27,693 bases of DNA from Clostridium sp. 26_21 (GTDB lineage: Bacteria; Bacillota; Clostridia; TANB77; CAG-508): the NCBI GenBank assembly GCA_001915995.1, contig MNRO01000013.1, positions 1 through 27,693 on the forward strand, in the 5' to 3' direction. The position numbers and the translations under genes were made by a program. The notes below the pieces were generated by a model. It did not search any database and was not told the origin of the DNA. It saw only the letters and a list, made by a program, of their open reading frames with translations. Shown piece by piece: positions 15,602-22,023 of the stretch. Every line of letters begins with the position of its first letter. The stretch's first letter is position 1.

Positions 15602-16360
15602 TTATTGTTCAAAATTTGGAATATAATAACCAATTCCTCTTTTAGTAATTAAATATTTAGGATTAGAAGTATCTTTCTCAATTCTTTCTCTAATTCTTCT
15701 AACAGTAACATCAACAGTTCTAATATCTCCATAATATTCATAACCCCAAACTTGCTCAAGAAGAGATTCTCTTGTAACAACTTGACCTTGTTGTTGAGCT
15801 AAATATTTTAGAACTTCAAATTCTCTTAAGGTAAGATTAACAATAGTTCCATTAACATTTACTTCATATTTTTCTAAATCTAAAGTTAGATTGCCAAGTT
15901 TTATTAAGTTTTGTTTTTTAGATTCTTTCTTTGATTCAATTTCGTGAGAAGAATTAAATGCTTCATAATGTGTTTCAGATTTTCTTAAATTAGCTTTTAC
16001 TCTAGCTACAACTTCTCTTACACTAAATGGTTTTGTTATATAATCATCTGCACCAATTTCTAATCCAACGATTTTGTCTAGTTCGTCATCTTTAGCAGAA
16101 ACCATTAGAATAGGAACATTATAATAATTTTTTATTTTTTTGCAAACAGTAAGACCATCAACACGAGGAATCATTACATCTAATAGAATTAAATCAGGAT
16201 GTTGAGAAATTGCTAGATCTATTGCAGTTTGGCCATCATTTGCTTCAATTGTATTATAACCTTCTCTAGTTAAGTTATGAACAAGTAAATCTACAATTTT
16301 TTGCTCATCATCAACTATTAATATTGTTTTCTTTTCATCATCAAAATTATTGTTTTCCAT
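15602..16360 (-). CDS. OmpR/PhoB-family response regulator, WalR-like, with no adjacent kinase
   Basis: The product has an N-terminal receiver domain (ILIVDDEQ; phospho-acceptor D61 in LILLDVMIP; MVSAKDDE; switch lysine in ITKPF) and a C-terminal winged helix. The stretch LEQVWGYEYYGDIRTVDVTV followed by RRIRERIE closely matches WalR/YycF, the essential cell-wall homeostasis regulator. A Ser/Lys/Glu-rich linker of about 20 residues (ESKKESKKQN) joins the domains. I choose the start at 16360 (252 residues), behind GGAGG; an upstream in-frame ATG at 16417 would lie at the promoter. WalR is normally followed by walK, but here the gene ends at a convergent terminator, so the partner kinase must be elsewhere. 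The walR assignment is likely but not proven. Confidence 0.85.
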   Translation of the reverse strand: MENNNFDDEKKTILIVDDEQKIVDLLVHNLTREGYNTIEANDGQTAIDLAISQHPDLILLDVMIPRVDGLTVCKKIKNYYNVPILMVSAKDDELDKIVGLEIGADDYITKPFSVREVVARVKANLRKSETHYEAFNSSHEIESKKESKKQNLIKLGNLTLDLEKYEVNVNGTIVNLTLREFEVLKYLAQQQGQVVTRESLLEQVWGYEYYGDIRTVDVTVRRIRERIEKDTSNPKYLITKRGIGYYIPNFEQ

Positions 16361-16388
16361 ATAAGACCTCCGATTAAATGATATATAA

Positions 16389-16417
16389 TTTATATCACAA
16401 TTTCTTCCAATATACAA
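16389..16417 (-). promoter_or_regulatory. Promoter of the WalR-like regulator
   Basis: On the - strand TTGTAT (16417-16412), 17-nt spacer, TATAAA (16394-16389), with TG one base before the -10. Its -35 lies 17 nt from that of the divergent promoter. Confidence 0.6.
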
Positions 16418-16434
16418 GGCAAATTAGTAAATAA

Positions 16435-16463
16435 TTGCAAAAAAATAAACTTTATGTTATAAT
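16435..16463 (+). promoter_or_regulatory. Promoter of the HTH/coiled-coil operon
   Basis: TTGCAA (16435-16440), 17-nt spacer, TATAAT (16458-16463) with TG at 16455-16456 (extended -10). Confidence 0.8.
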
Positions 16464-16473
16464 TTACATAAAT

Positions 16474-16518
16474 GCAAAATAGCATTCGTTATTTTGCGTA
16501 ATAAAAATTTTTATACGC
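16474..16518 (+). promoter_or_regulatory. Two abutting inverted repeats in the operon leader
   Basis: GCAAAATA (16474-16481) and TATTTTGC (16490-16497) form a perfect 8-bp dyad around 8 nt. It shares GC (16496-16497) with a second, nearly perfect dyad spanning 16496-16518: GCGTA...TACGC around TAAAAATTTTTA. The two hairpins compete for the shared bases. They lie between the promoter and the Shine-Dalgarno, so they could be an operator for the encoded HTH protein or an RNA switch. Confidence 0.45.
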
Positions 16519-16535
16519 ACCAAAGGAGGTTTACT

Positions 16536-16874
16536 ATGGGTGCAAGAAAAACAACACAGACTCAACGGGTCATAAAATTTAAAGAAATTTTTATGACAAA
16601 GTATAATGAAGGATATGGTGTCGGAGAAATAGCCGAAATGTGTCATATTACTTCTAGATATGGCTATATGCTTTTGCAAGAGATTGCAGATGCTAATGGA
16701 GTAAGTAGAGATGAGTTGCTGAAAATAAAAAATAGAAAGCAACCTGAAGGCAATTTTGGAGGAAAACAATCAGCAAAAGTTATTGATGCAGATACTTTGA
16801 AAGGAGAATTTCAAGAAGTTATTGGAAAAGTAGACGGAATTATTAGCAAAATTGATGGTATGCTTAAATTGTAA
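16536..16874 (+). CDS. Small helix-turn-helix protein of unknown function
   Basis: I do not recognise this 112-residue protein. A basic N-terminus (GARKTTQTQR) precedes a helix-turn-helix-like segment at about residues 26-50 (GYGVGEIAEMCHITSRYGYM), the pattern found in resolvase-like and regulatory HTH domains. The C-terminus (EFQEVIGKVDGIISKIDGML) is amphipathic and could oligomerise. The start is the ATG at 16536 behind AAAGGAGGT; the earlier TTG lies in the leader dyad. The next gene follows after 17 nt and is surely in the same operon. Three 60-nt lines sampled in the gene have about 28-37% G+C against about 20% in a sampled addB line, and CGG occurs for Arg, so horizontal origin or a different expression class is possible. 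Confidence 0.7.
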   Translation: MGARKTTQTQRVIKFKEIFMTKYNEGYGVGEIAEMCHITSRYGYMLLQEIADANGVSRDELLKIKNRKQPEGNFGGKQSAKVIDADTLKGEFQEVIGKVDGIISKIDGMLKL

Positions 16875-16891
16875 AATAATTGGAGGAAATT

Positions 16892-17764
16892 ATGGAAGGC
16901 AGACGGATTATTACAACAAAGGCAATTAATACACAATTAAAGTATCATTGGACTTTAGAAAAATTCTGTACTCATTATAATGTAAGTGAAGAAGAATTTT
17001 TTAATACTGTCGCAACTTTGTTTCCTAAAGGAGCAGATGAAGTAAGAAGAAAGTTACAAAAAAATGAAAATTTTAAACATGGAAAAAAACAATCTGATGC
17101 CCCAAAAGAGAATAAAGTAGTATCAGATATTCCTGAAAAAAGTGATGGAACATCTGATGAAAATGAAGAAAAAAAGGAAACTGCAGAAGAAGTGTCTAAA
17201 GAAAAAGAACTTCTCTTCCAAGAAGAAGCTAGAGCGGCAGCAAAGAGAGAACAGATAATTTCTCTTGAAATTCAACATGAAAAACTGATTTCTCGTAAAA
17301 GGGAGATTCAGACAGTAGAACTATTGGAACATAAAAAAATTTTGGAAAAGTATAGAAAAGCGATAAGTGAAGCTCAAGAAAGAGTAATAGATCTTACTAA
17401 TGAGTTGGAGCGTATAATTGGCCAAATTTCAGAAGTTAATACTTCTCTTTCGGATAATCGAGAGGAATTAAAGAGCTTAGAAGATGAAATTAAGGCACTA
17501 AAAACGGTAAATATTCTTGTCTATAATTCTGGAGAGATTGAAATTGTTTCAAATTCCGAAATTAAGGTTCCAGCAGATTCGGATATTGAATGGATTAGCA
17601 TTGTTACAAACAATCCTGAATACTGTAAGTCTTTAACTATGGGACAGATTCAAGGAGTTGCTAAAGTTTTGAAAATTGTAGGAGAGTTGAATCTATGGCA
17701 AGTTGAGTTTGACAATAAGCAAGCACAAGATCTGTTTGAAAAGTTGTTAAACGAATCCAAGTAA
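16892..17764 (+). CDS. HTH/coiled-coil protein of unknown function, operon partner
   Basis: The 290-residue protein is not recognised. Residues ~10-55 (QLKYHWTLEKFCTHYNVSEE and on) look like a small helical, possibly HTH, domain. Residues 56-99 are a charged, low-complexity linker. Residues ~100-205 are a long coiled coil rich in Glu/Lys with regular hydrophobic spacing. Residues 206-290 form a compact alpha/beta domain beginning VNILVYNSGEIEIVSN and containing Trp234 and Trp269. There is no membrane segment or signal peptide. The start is the ATG at 16892 behind TTGGAGG. It is co-transcribed with the small HTH gene and ends at a long hairpin. CGT, CTT and CCC codons, rare in neighbours, are used. 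A DNA-binding scaffold is a reasonable guess, no more. Confidence 0.7.
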   Translation: MEGRRIITTKAINTQLKYHWTLEKFCTHYNVSEEEFFNTVATLFPKGADEVRRKLQKNENFKHGKKQSDAPKENKVVSDIPEKSDGTSDENEEKKETAEEVSKEKELLFQEEARAAAKREQIISLEIQHEKLISRKREIQTVELLEHKKILEKYRKAISEAQERVIDLTNELERIIGQISEVNTSLSDNREELKSLEDEIKALKTVNILVYNSGEIEIVSNSEIKVPADSDIEWISIVTNNPEYCKSLTMGQIQGVAKVLKIVGELNLWQVEFDNKQAQDLFEKLLNESK

Positions 17765-17770
17765 ACTAAT

Positions 17771-17806
17771 AGGAAAACTGGTTATTTTTTTAATAACCAG
17801 TTTTCT
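17771..17806 (+). terminator. Long terminator hairpin after the unknown operon
   Basis: GAAAACTGGTTATT (17773-17786) pairs perfectly with AATAACCAGTTTTC (17792-17805) around five T, extended by one G-T pair. The T-run after it is poor, but the stem is the longest perfect one in the window. Confidence 0.75.
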
Positions 17807-17903
17807 TAAGTTATTGACATTTTGCTAAAATTTAGGATTTTTATTTTTAAATTATATGAAAAAGTAAAAAAATATATATGAAAAATATAATGATAATATT
17901 TTA

Positions 17904-17968
17904 TTTATAAAAATTAAGTTTTTATAAAAGAATTAACACAAAATAAAAAAATAATGTTAAATTATAAT
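17904..17968 (+). promoter_or_regulatory. agrBD promoter region
   Basis: TATAAT at 17963-17968 is the best -10 upstream of agrB. The nearest -35-like TTAACA (17933-17938) is 24 nt away, too far for unaided sigma-A, which is reminiscent of AgrA-dependent promoters with long spacers. A perfect 10-bp dyad TTTATAAAAA/TTTTTATAAA (17904-17913/17919-17928) lies just upstream. I could not find a convincing AgrA-type direct repeat. Confidence 0.4.
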
Positions 17969-18007
17969 TGAACTTAAGAAAAGAGGAAAATAAAAGGAGT
18001 CCAATAT

Positions 18008-18619
18008 ATGATCGATAGATTTTGTACATACCTAACAAACAAAATTAGAAAAGAAATGCCAGAGGTAGATGATGAAAGAGCAGAAGTTATAATGTATGGT
18101 TTACAGAATATAGTTGGAGAATTACCTAAAGGAATTATAATATATACCATAGCATATTTTCTTGGAATTTTTAAACTGACTTTAATATCAACAATAGTAA
18201 TAGCTCCATATAGATCTGTATCCGGAGGAGTTCACATGAAAACACATATTGGTTGTATTATTACATCATTCCTTTTATATAGTTTGCCTGCTTTATTTGG
18301 AAAATATATTGTTTTAACAAATATAACTAAATATGTATTGGCAATTTTAATATGGATATTTGGAATAATAATGATAAAACTATATGCTCCAGCAGATACG
18401 GAAAATTTTCCGATACTTCGAAAAAAAGAAAGAAAACAAAAACAAATGCTTTCTTATATTATTTTGACAGCTGAACTTTTAATATCAATAATAATAAAAA
18501 ATTCGACAATTTCAGAAATAATATTATTAGGAGATTTTATACAAACAATAACAATAACAAGAGTTGCATATAATATCACTAAGAACAAATATGGACATGA
18601 AGTATATGCAAATAATTAA
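18008..18619 (+). CDS. agrB: AgrB, membrane endopeptidase processing the autoinducer precursor
   Basis: AgrB cuts the C-terminal tail from AgrD and forms the thiolactone ring. The 203-residue product has the usual length, an amphipathic N-terminus and several hydrophobic segments. The catalytic pair H76 and C83 lies in YRSVSGGVHMKTHIGC, with the seven-residue spacing of His77/Cys84 in S. aureus AgrB. The EMPEVDDERAEVIMYGLQNI region before the first membrane segment is also typical of clostridial AgrB. The start ATG is behind AAAGGAG. A 39-residue agrD follows 76 nt downstream, and a kinase-regulator pair lies convergent beyond it. Confidence 0.92.
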   Translation: MIDRFCTYLTNKIRKEMPEVDDERAEVIMYGLQNIVGELPKGIIIYTIAYFLGIFKLTLISTIVIAPYRSVSGGVHMKTHIGCIITSFLLYSLPALFGKYIVLTNITKYVLAILIWIFGIIMIKLYAPADTENFPILRKKERKQKQMLSYIILTAELLISIIIKNSTISEIILLGDFIQTITITRVAYNITKNKYGHEVYANN

Positions 18620-18631
18620 TTAGATATAGTG

Positions 18632-18659
18632 TAAAAATGTATAGCTAGCAACATTTTTA
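18632..18659 (+). promoter_or_regulatory. Hairpin between agrB and agrD
   Basis: TAAAAATGT (18632-18640) pairs perfectly with ACATTTTTA (18651-18659); the 10-nt loop contains the palindrome GCTAGC. It may be a partial terminator, or a processing or stability element that sets the agrB:agrD ratio. Confidence 0.45.
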
Positions 18660-18695
18660 TATTATAAATTCTTACTAAAGAAGGGGGAATTTCTC

Positions 18696-18815
18696 ATGAT
18701 AAAATTTTTAGCAAGAGTGGCAGAAAAATATGCCAAATCAACAAACACAGCATGTGCAATAATATGGTGGTTACACCAACCAAAAATGCCTGCATCATTA
18801 ATAAAAAAAGATTAA
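18696..18815 (+). CDS. agrD: AgrD-type cyclic autoinducing peptide precursor (39 residues)
   Basis: This short frame starts at an ATG behind AAGGGGGAA and ends with TAA. It encodes an amphipathic leader (MIKFLARVAEKYAKSTNTA), a core with a single cysteine C20 (CAIIW, residues 20-24) and the tail WLHQPKMPASLIKKD with the P-x-x-L motif (P32, L35) that AgrB recognises. The layout C-x3-W followed by an aromatic residue and a K/P-rich P-x-x-L-x-K tail resembles L. plantarum LamD, whose known signal is cyclic CVGIW. I therefore predict a five-residue thiolactone closed between C20 and W24; the N-terminal cut is unknown. It follows agrB on the same strand. Confidence 0.85.
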   Translation: MIKFLARVAEKYAKSTNTACAIIWWLHQPKMPASLIKKD

Positions 18816-18859
18816 TTTTATACAGTGTGTTTTTCTTAAACATTATAAATTCAATTCAA

Positions 18860-18887
18860 AAAATGAGCTTTGAAAAAAGCTCATTTT
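18860..18887. terminator. Bidirectional terminator between agrD and agrC
   Basis: AAAATGAGCTTT (18860-18871) pairs perfectly with AAAGCTCATTTT (18876-18887) across a GAAA loop, with A/T runs on both sides. It overlaps the agrC stop codon on the - strand, so it serves both convergent units. Confidence 0.85.
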
Positions 18888-20247
18888 ATATGTCATAAAT
18901 TGTTAATTCTTGTGAAAAGAATTTATTATTTTTTGAAGTATATAAATCGGAATTTTTTCTGTTTTTAACATATTTCCTTACTTCCCACAAACCAATTCCA
19001 GAATGTTTTTCTTTTCCAGATACTCCTTTTTTAAATATTTCATCAATATTAACATCTTTATTAGTATATGTATTTTCTATTTTTATAACAGCTCTGTGAT
19101 TTCTTTCTTCTCTTCTAAAAGAGACCTTGATTATTTTTTCATTACATTTTTCTGCTTCTTCAATTGCATTATCTAATAAAATTCCAATTATTCTGGAAAA
19201 TTTATATTTATTAACTTTAACTGTATCTAAATCCAAGAAAAATTCAAGTTCAAATTTTATTCCATTATTTATTGCTTTAAAATATTTATTATTTAATAAA
19301 CTATAAATACCAGGATCATTTATAATTCTAGGATTTAATATAGATAAATTATTTGTGATTTTGCAATCTTCTTTTACTTCATTAATATATTTTTTTAAGT
19401 CTTTAAGATTATTTGTATTAATATAACCATCAATTACAGAAATTATATTTTTAAAATCATGATTAAATCCTTTAACTTCATCATATAAAATTGTTAAAGA
19501 TTTATTATATTCTTTAGCACTTTCAAGATTTTTCTTAGTTGTTTCAAGTGTAGTAACACGAGATAATGTAAATAAACTTAATATAAATATAGAAAAAACT
19601 AGGCAAAAATTAAAAGCAGTTACTATGATTGGCATTCTATCAACATATAAAGATGTAATAATTAATTCAATAACTAAACATATAAATGCAAAACTAATAT
19701 AATGATAAAGTATTTTTAATGTTTGATGATCCAATGTATCAAGAGGTTCTAAAGAAAAATTTCTAGATGTTACATGCTTTACAAGAAAATTAGCACCTAT
19801 TAATAATATATAAACAATAAATAGGTATCCAAGCCTATATATTGGAATTGTTGCAGTTTGATCATTTGTTATATTTAATATTAGTTGATATGGCTTTGTA
19901 ACTAAAATATTTACTAAAGCAATTATAAAAAGTGAAGAAATAATTGCAAAAAGACCTTTAAGTAAACTAACATGTAATAATAACTTTAGTAAAATTAAAA
20001 TTCCACAATAATATATAATTGTATTAAATGGTGCAGGTATAATTAAATATAATATTAAACCAATAAGTGAAAAGAATATAGTATATAAAAAGTTCTTTTT
20101 TCTTTCAAGTTTTACATTTAGTATATTTATAACAAAAATATATACAAATGCAGATTCAATAAAACATGAAGGTATTAAAATAAAATATAATAGTGTGGGA
20201 TTTTCTGTAGATAATGCATGCCAAATAAAATTAAGAGATTGATTCAT
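18886..20247 (-). CDS. agrC: AgrC-type sensor histidine kinase (HPK10, GHKL ATPase)
   Basis: AgrC senses the extracellular cyclic peptide. The 453-residue product has about six or seven hydrophobic segments in residues 1-230, then a dimerisation helix with the phospho-acceptor H263 in GFNHDFKN, the HDFxN form typical of the AgrC/ComD class. The ATPase domain has the N box ILLDNAIEEA and the G box HSGIGLWEV; it has the short C-terminus of this class. The start ATG at 20247 follows GGAGGTGATTAATC, and the first codons overlap the end of agrA by 17 nt, implying translational coupling. It is convergent with agrBD. Confidence 0.85.
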   Translation of the reverse strand: MNQSLNFIWHALSTENPTLLYFILIPSCFIESAFVYIFVINILNVKLERKKNFLYTIFFSLIGLILYLIIPAPFNTIIYYCGILILLKLLLHVSLLKGLFAIISSLFIIALVNILVTKPYQLILNITNDQTATIPIYRLGYLFIVYILLIGANFLVKHVTSRNFSLEPLDTLDHQTLKILYHYISFAFICLVIELIITSLYVDRMPIIVTAFNFCLVFSIFILSLFTLSRVTTLETTKKNLESAKEYNKSLTILYDEVKGFNHDFKNIISVIDGYINTNNLKDLKKYINEVKEDCKITNNLSILNPRIINDPGIYSLLNNKYFKAINNGIKFELEFFLDLDTVKVNKYKFSRIIGILLDNAIEEAEKCNEKIIKVSFRREERNHRAVIKIENTYTNKDVNIDEIFKKGVSGKEKHSGIGLWEVRKYVKNRKNSDLYTSKNNKFFSQELTIYDI

Positions 20248-20941
20248 GATTAATCACCTCCATTAGAGCACTTTTATATTTGGGTCCAATATAACAATTT
20301 AAACCATTTCTCATATAAATTATATTATCTGCATAAGAGATATTTGATATATAATTAATATTTACTATAAAAGATTTATGACATCTTATAAAATTTTGTG
20401 GTAAAGACAATTTATTAAAAGAATTATAAGAAATATAATCAGCTTGTAAAGTATGATAAATAATTTTTACACCAGATTTTTCTATAAACAAAATTGTATT
20501 TAAATCAATTAAAGTATTTTTGTTATTAATCTTTAAAAATTTAGTACTAGAACTTGAAACATCATTAAATAATCTTTCTAAAGTTGATGATATTGTTTCA
20601 AAATCTATACTAGATTTAAAAATATAATCAAAAGTTTTATATTTATATGCAGTTGCAATATATTCGAAATGACTAGTTACAAAAATCAAATAACAATTAT
20701 TATTTATTTCTCTTATTTTTTTAGCAATATCTAATCCATTTTTGCTACAACCTGAAAATTCAATATCTAAAAAAACAACATTAACAATATTCGAGGACAT
20801 ATAATTTAAGAGCTTATTATAGTCAGTTGTTTTGAACATTACTTTAGCATTATAATCGTTTTTTAGGATAACTTCTTCTAGTAATGTAGAAAGTGTATTT
20901 ACTGTTTGAATATTATCATCACAAATGACAAAGTTTAGCAT
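20231..20941 (-). CDS. agrA: AgrA-type LytTR response regulator
   Basis: AgrA-type regulators take phosphate from AgrC and activate agr and target promoters. The 236-residue product has a receiver domain (FVICDDN, D59 in VVFLDIEFSG, FVTSH, YIFKSS) and a C-terminal LytTR domain (FLKINNKNTLIDLNTILFIE, then NFIRCHKSFIVNINYI and GPKYKSAL). The ATG at 20941 is preferred over one 18 nt upstream because GGAGG lies just before it. agrA precedes and overlaps agrC, the reverse of the agrBDCA order of staphylococci. It has its own promoter, with a 0A box downstream of it. Confidence 0.88.
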   Translation of the reverse strand: MLNFVICDDNIQTVNTLSTLLEEVILKNDYNAKVMFKTTDYNKLLNYMSSNIVNVVFLDIEFSGCSKNGLDIAKKIREINNNCYLIFVTSHFEYIATAYKYKTFDYIFKSSIDFETISSTLERLFNDVSSSSTKFLKINNKNTLIDLNTILFIEKSGVKIIYHTLQADYISYNSFNKLSLPQNFIRCHKSFIVNINYISNISYADNIIYMRNGLNCYIGPKYKSALMEVINHESIS

Positions 20942-20978
20942 TTTACCTCCAATGTACATTCGATGGAATTTTCAATAT

Positions 20979-20986
20979 TTCGACAA
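20979..20986 (-). promoter_or_regulatory. Perfect match to the Spo0A box in the agrAC leader
   Basis: TTGTCGAA on the - strand (TTCGACAA on +) lies just downstream of the agrA -10, at about +7 to +14. In abrB, 0A boxes downstream of the promoter mediate repression. An 8-mer of this composition is expected about once by chance in a window this size, and one copy also falls inside agrB (18502-18509). Confidence 0.35.
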
Positions 20987-20998
20987 ATCATAAATAAA

Positions 20999-21027
20999 AA
21001 TATAAAATAAATTTTTTCAATTGTCAA
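20999..21027 (-). promoter_or_regulatory. Promoter of agrA-agrC
   Basis: On the - strand TTGACA (21027-21022), 17-nt spacer, TATATT (21004-20999). TGTACATT occurs on both sides of it (20953-20960 and 21039-21046), which might mark a regulator site. Confidence 0.75.
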
Positions 21028-21124
21028 TACTCTATTTGTGTACATTAAAATGCTTGAAAATGTTTGAGTTACAGCAGAATACGGATTTTTTTATCCATTT
21101 TTTGTAAAAATAATATACAAAAAA

Positions 21125-21160
21125 TGTAAAAGTAATATTTCGCCTTTTACAACATAAAAT
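21125..21160 (+). promoter_or_regulatory. Dyad and possible sigma-E-like promoter upstream of pdaA
   Basis: TGTAAAAG (21125-21132) and CTTTTACA (21144-21151) form a perfect 8-bp dyad. Overlapping it, TAATATTT (21133-21140) matches the B. subtilis sigma-E -35 KMATATTT and CATAAAAT (21153-21160) resembles its -10 CATACAAT, but the 12-nt spacing is about 2 nt short. The assignment is tentative. Confidence 0.3.
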
Positions 21161-21195
21161 TTAATAATAAAAATAAAATTAAGGAGTTGTATAAA

Positions 21196-21999
21196 ATGAA
21201 AATAAAAACTAACAAGAAAATAAAATTAACAACTATTGCAATAATTACAATAACAGCAATAAGTATAGTGTTTGTAAATAAAAAAATATCAATTGTTACT
21301 AATGGAAATATAGAAAAAACTATAGGATGGGGAATAAAAAGAAACAATAGTCATACTCAACCAGATGTTGGAAGTAAAAATAGACAGATATTAGAAGAAA
21401 ATAATGGAATCTGCTTAGGAAATGATCAAAAAAAATTTATTTATTTAACATTTGATTCAGGATATGAAGCTGGATATATGGATAATATTTTAAGAATATT
21501 AAAAGAGAATGAAGTAAAAGCCACTTTTTTCATAACAGCACATTATTTAAATTCGGCAACAGATAAAGTAGAAAAGATGATAAATGATGGACATATTATT
21601 GGAAATCATACTGTAAATCATAAAAGCATGCCATCAATAAATGATGAGATAATTGAAAATGAAATAATGCAATTACATCAATCTGTCTATGAAAAATTTG
21701 GGTATGAAATGATATACATAAGACCACCAAAAGGAGAATTTAATGAAAGAACATTACAAAAGACAGCATCATTGGGATATAAAACTATTATGTGGAGTTT
21801 TGCATATTGTGATTGGGACGAAAAAAAACAACCATCTAAAGAACAGGCTATAAAAATTATAACAAGTAATCTTCATCCAGGAGAAATAATGTTATTACAT
21901 TCAAATTCAAAAACAAATTCAGAAATATTGGATGATGTTATAAAAGAAGCAAAAAAAGAAGGATATGAATTTAAAAGTTTAAATGAATTTGAAAAATAA
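21196..21999 (+). CDS. pdaA: Delta-lactam-biosynthetic de-N-acetylase PdaA
   Basis: PdaA deacetylates N-acetylmuramic acid in the spore cortex, the step leading to muramic delta-lactam, which germination enzymes recognise. The 267-residue product has a signal-anchor helix at residues 10-28, the PdaA-specific GWGIKRNNSHTQP block near 44-56, and a NodB domain: LTFDSGYE (D87), GNHTVNH (metal ligands H138 and H142), RPPKGEFNERTL, MWSFAYCDW and HPGEIMLLH. The W-G-x-K-R block and FDSGYE separate it from general polysaccharide deacetylases. The start is the ATG at 21196 behind AAGGAG. It leads a same-strand run into yqfC and yqfD, consistent with a sporulation unit. Confidence 0.9.
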   Translation: MKIKTNKKIKLTTIAIITITAISIVFVNKKISIVTNGNIEKTIGWGIKRNNSHTQPDVGSKNRQILEENNGICLGNDQKKFIYLTFDSGYEAGYMDNILRILKENEVKATFFITAHYLNSATDKVEKMINDGHIIGNHTVNHKSMPSINDEIIENEIMQLHQSVYEKFGYEMIYIRPPKGEFNERTLQKTASLGYKTIMWSFAYCDWDEKKQPSKEQAIKIITSNLHPGEIMLLHSNSKTNSEILDDVIKEAKKEGYEFKSLNEFEK

Positions 22000-22023
22000 T
22001 AAAAAAGAGAGGAATGATAGGAG

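Noticed and set aside
17814..17819. TTGACA upstream of agrB as a -35 element
   Set aside because: No acceptable -10 lies 15-19 nt downstream; it may be chance in the tail of the preceding terminator.
18502..18509. Second perfect 0A box (TTCGACAA) inside agrB
   Set aside because: It lies deep in coding sequence, and about one chance copy is expected in a window of this composition.
21083..21103. GGAT/ATCC hairpin followed by T6 as a terminator
   Set aside because: A 4-bp stem is too weak, and no gene on the + strand ends upstream of it.
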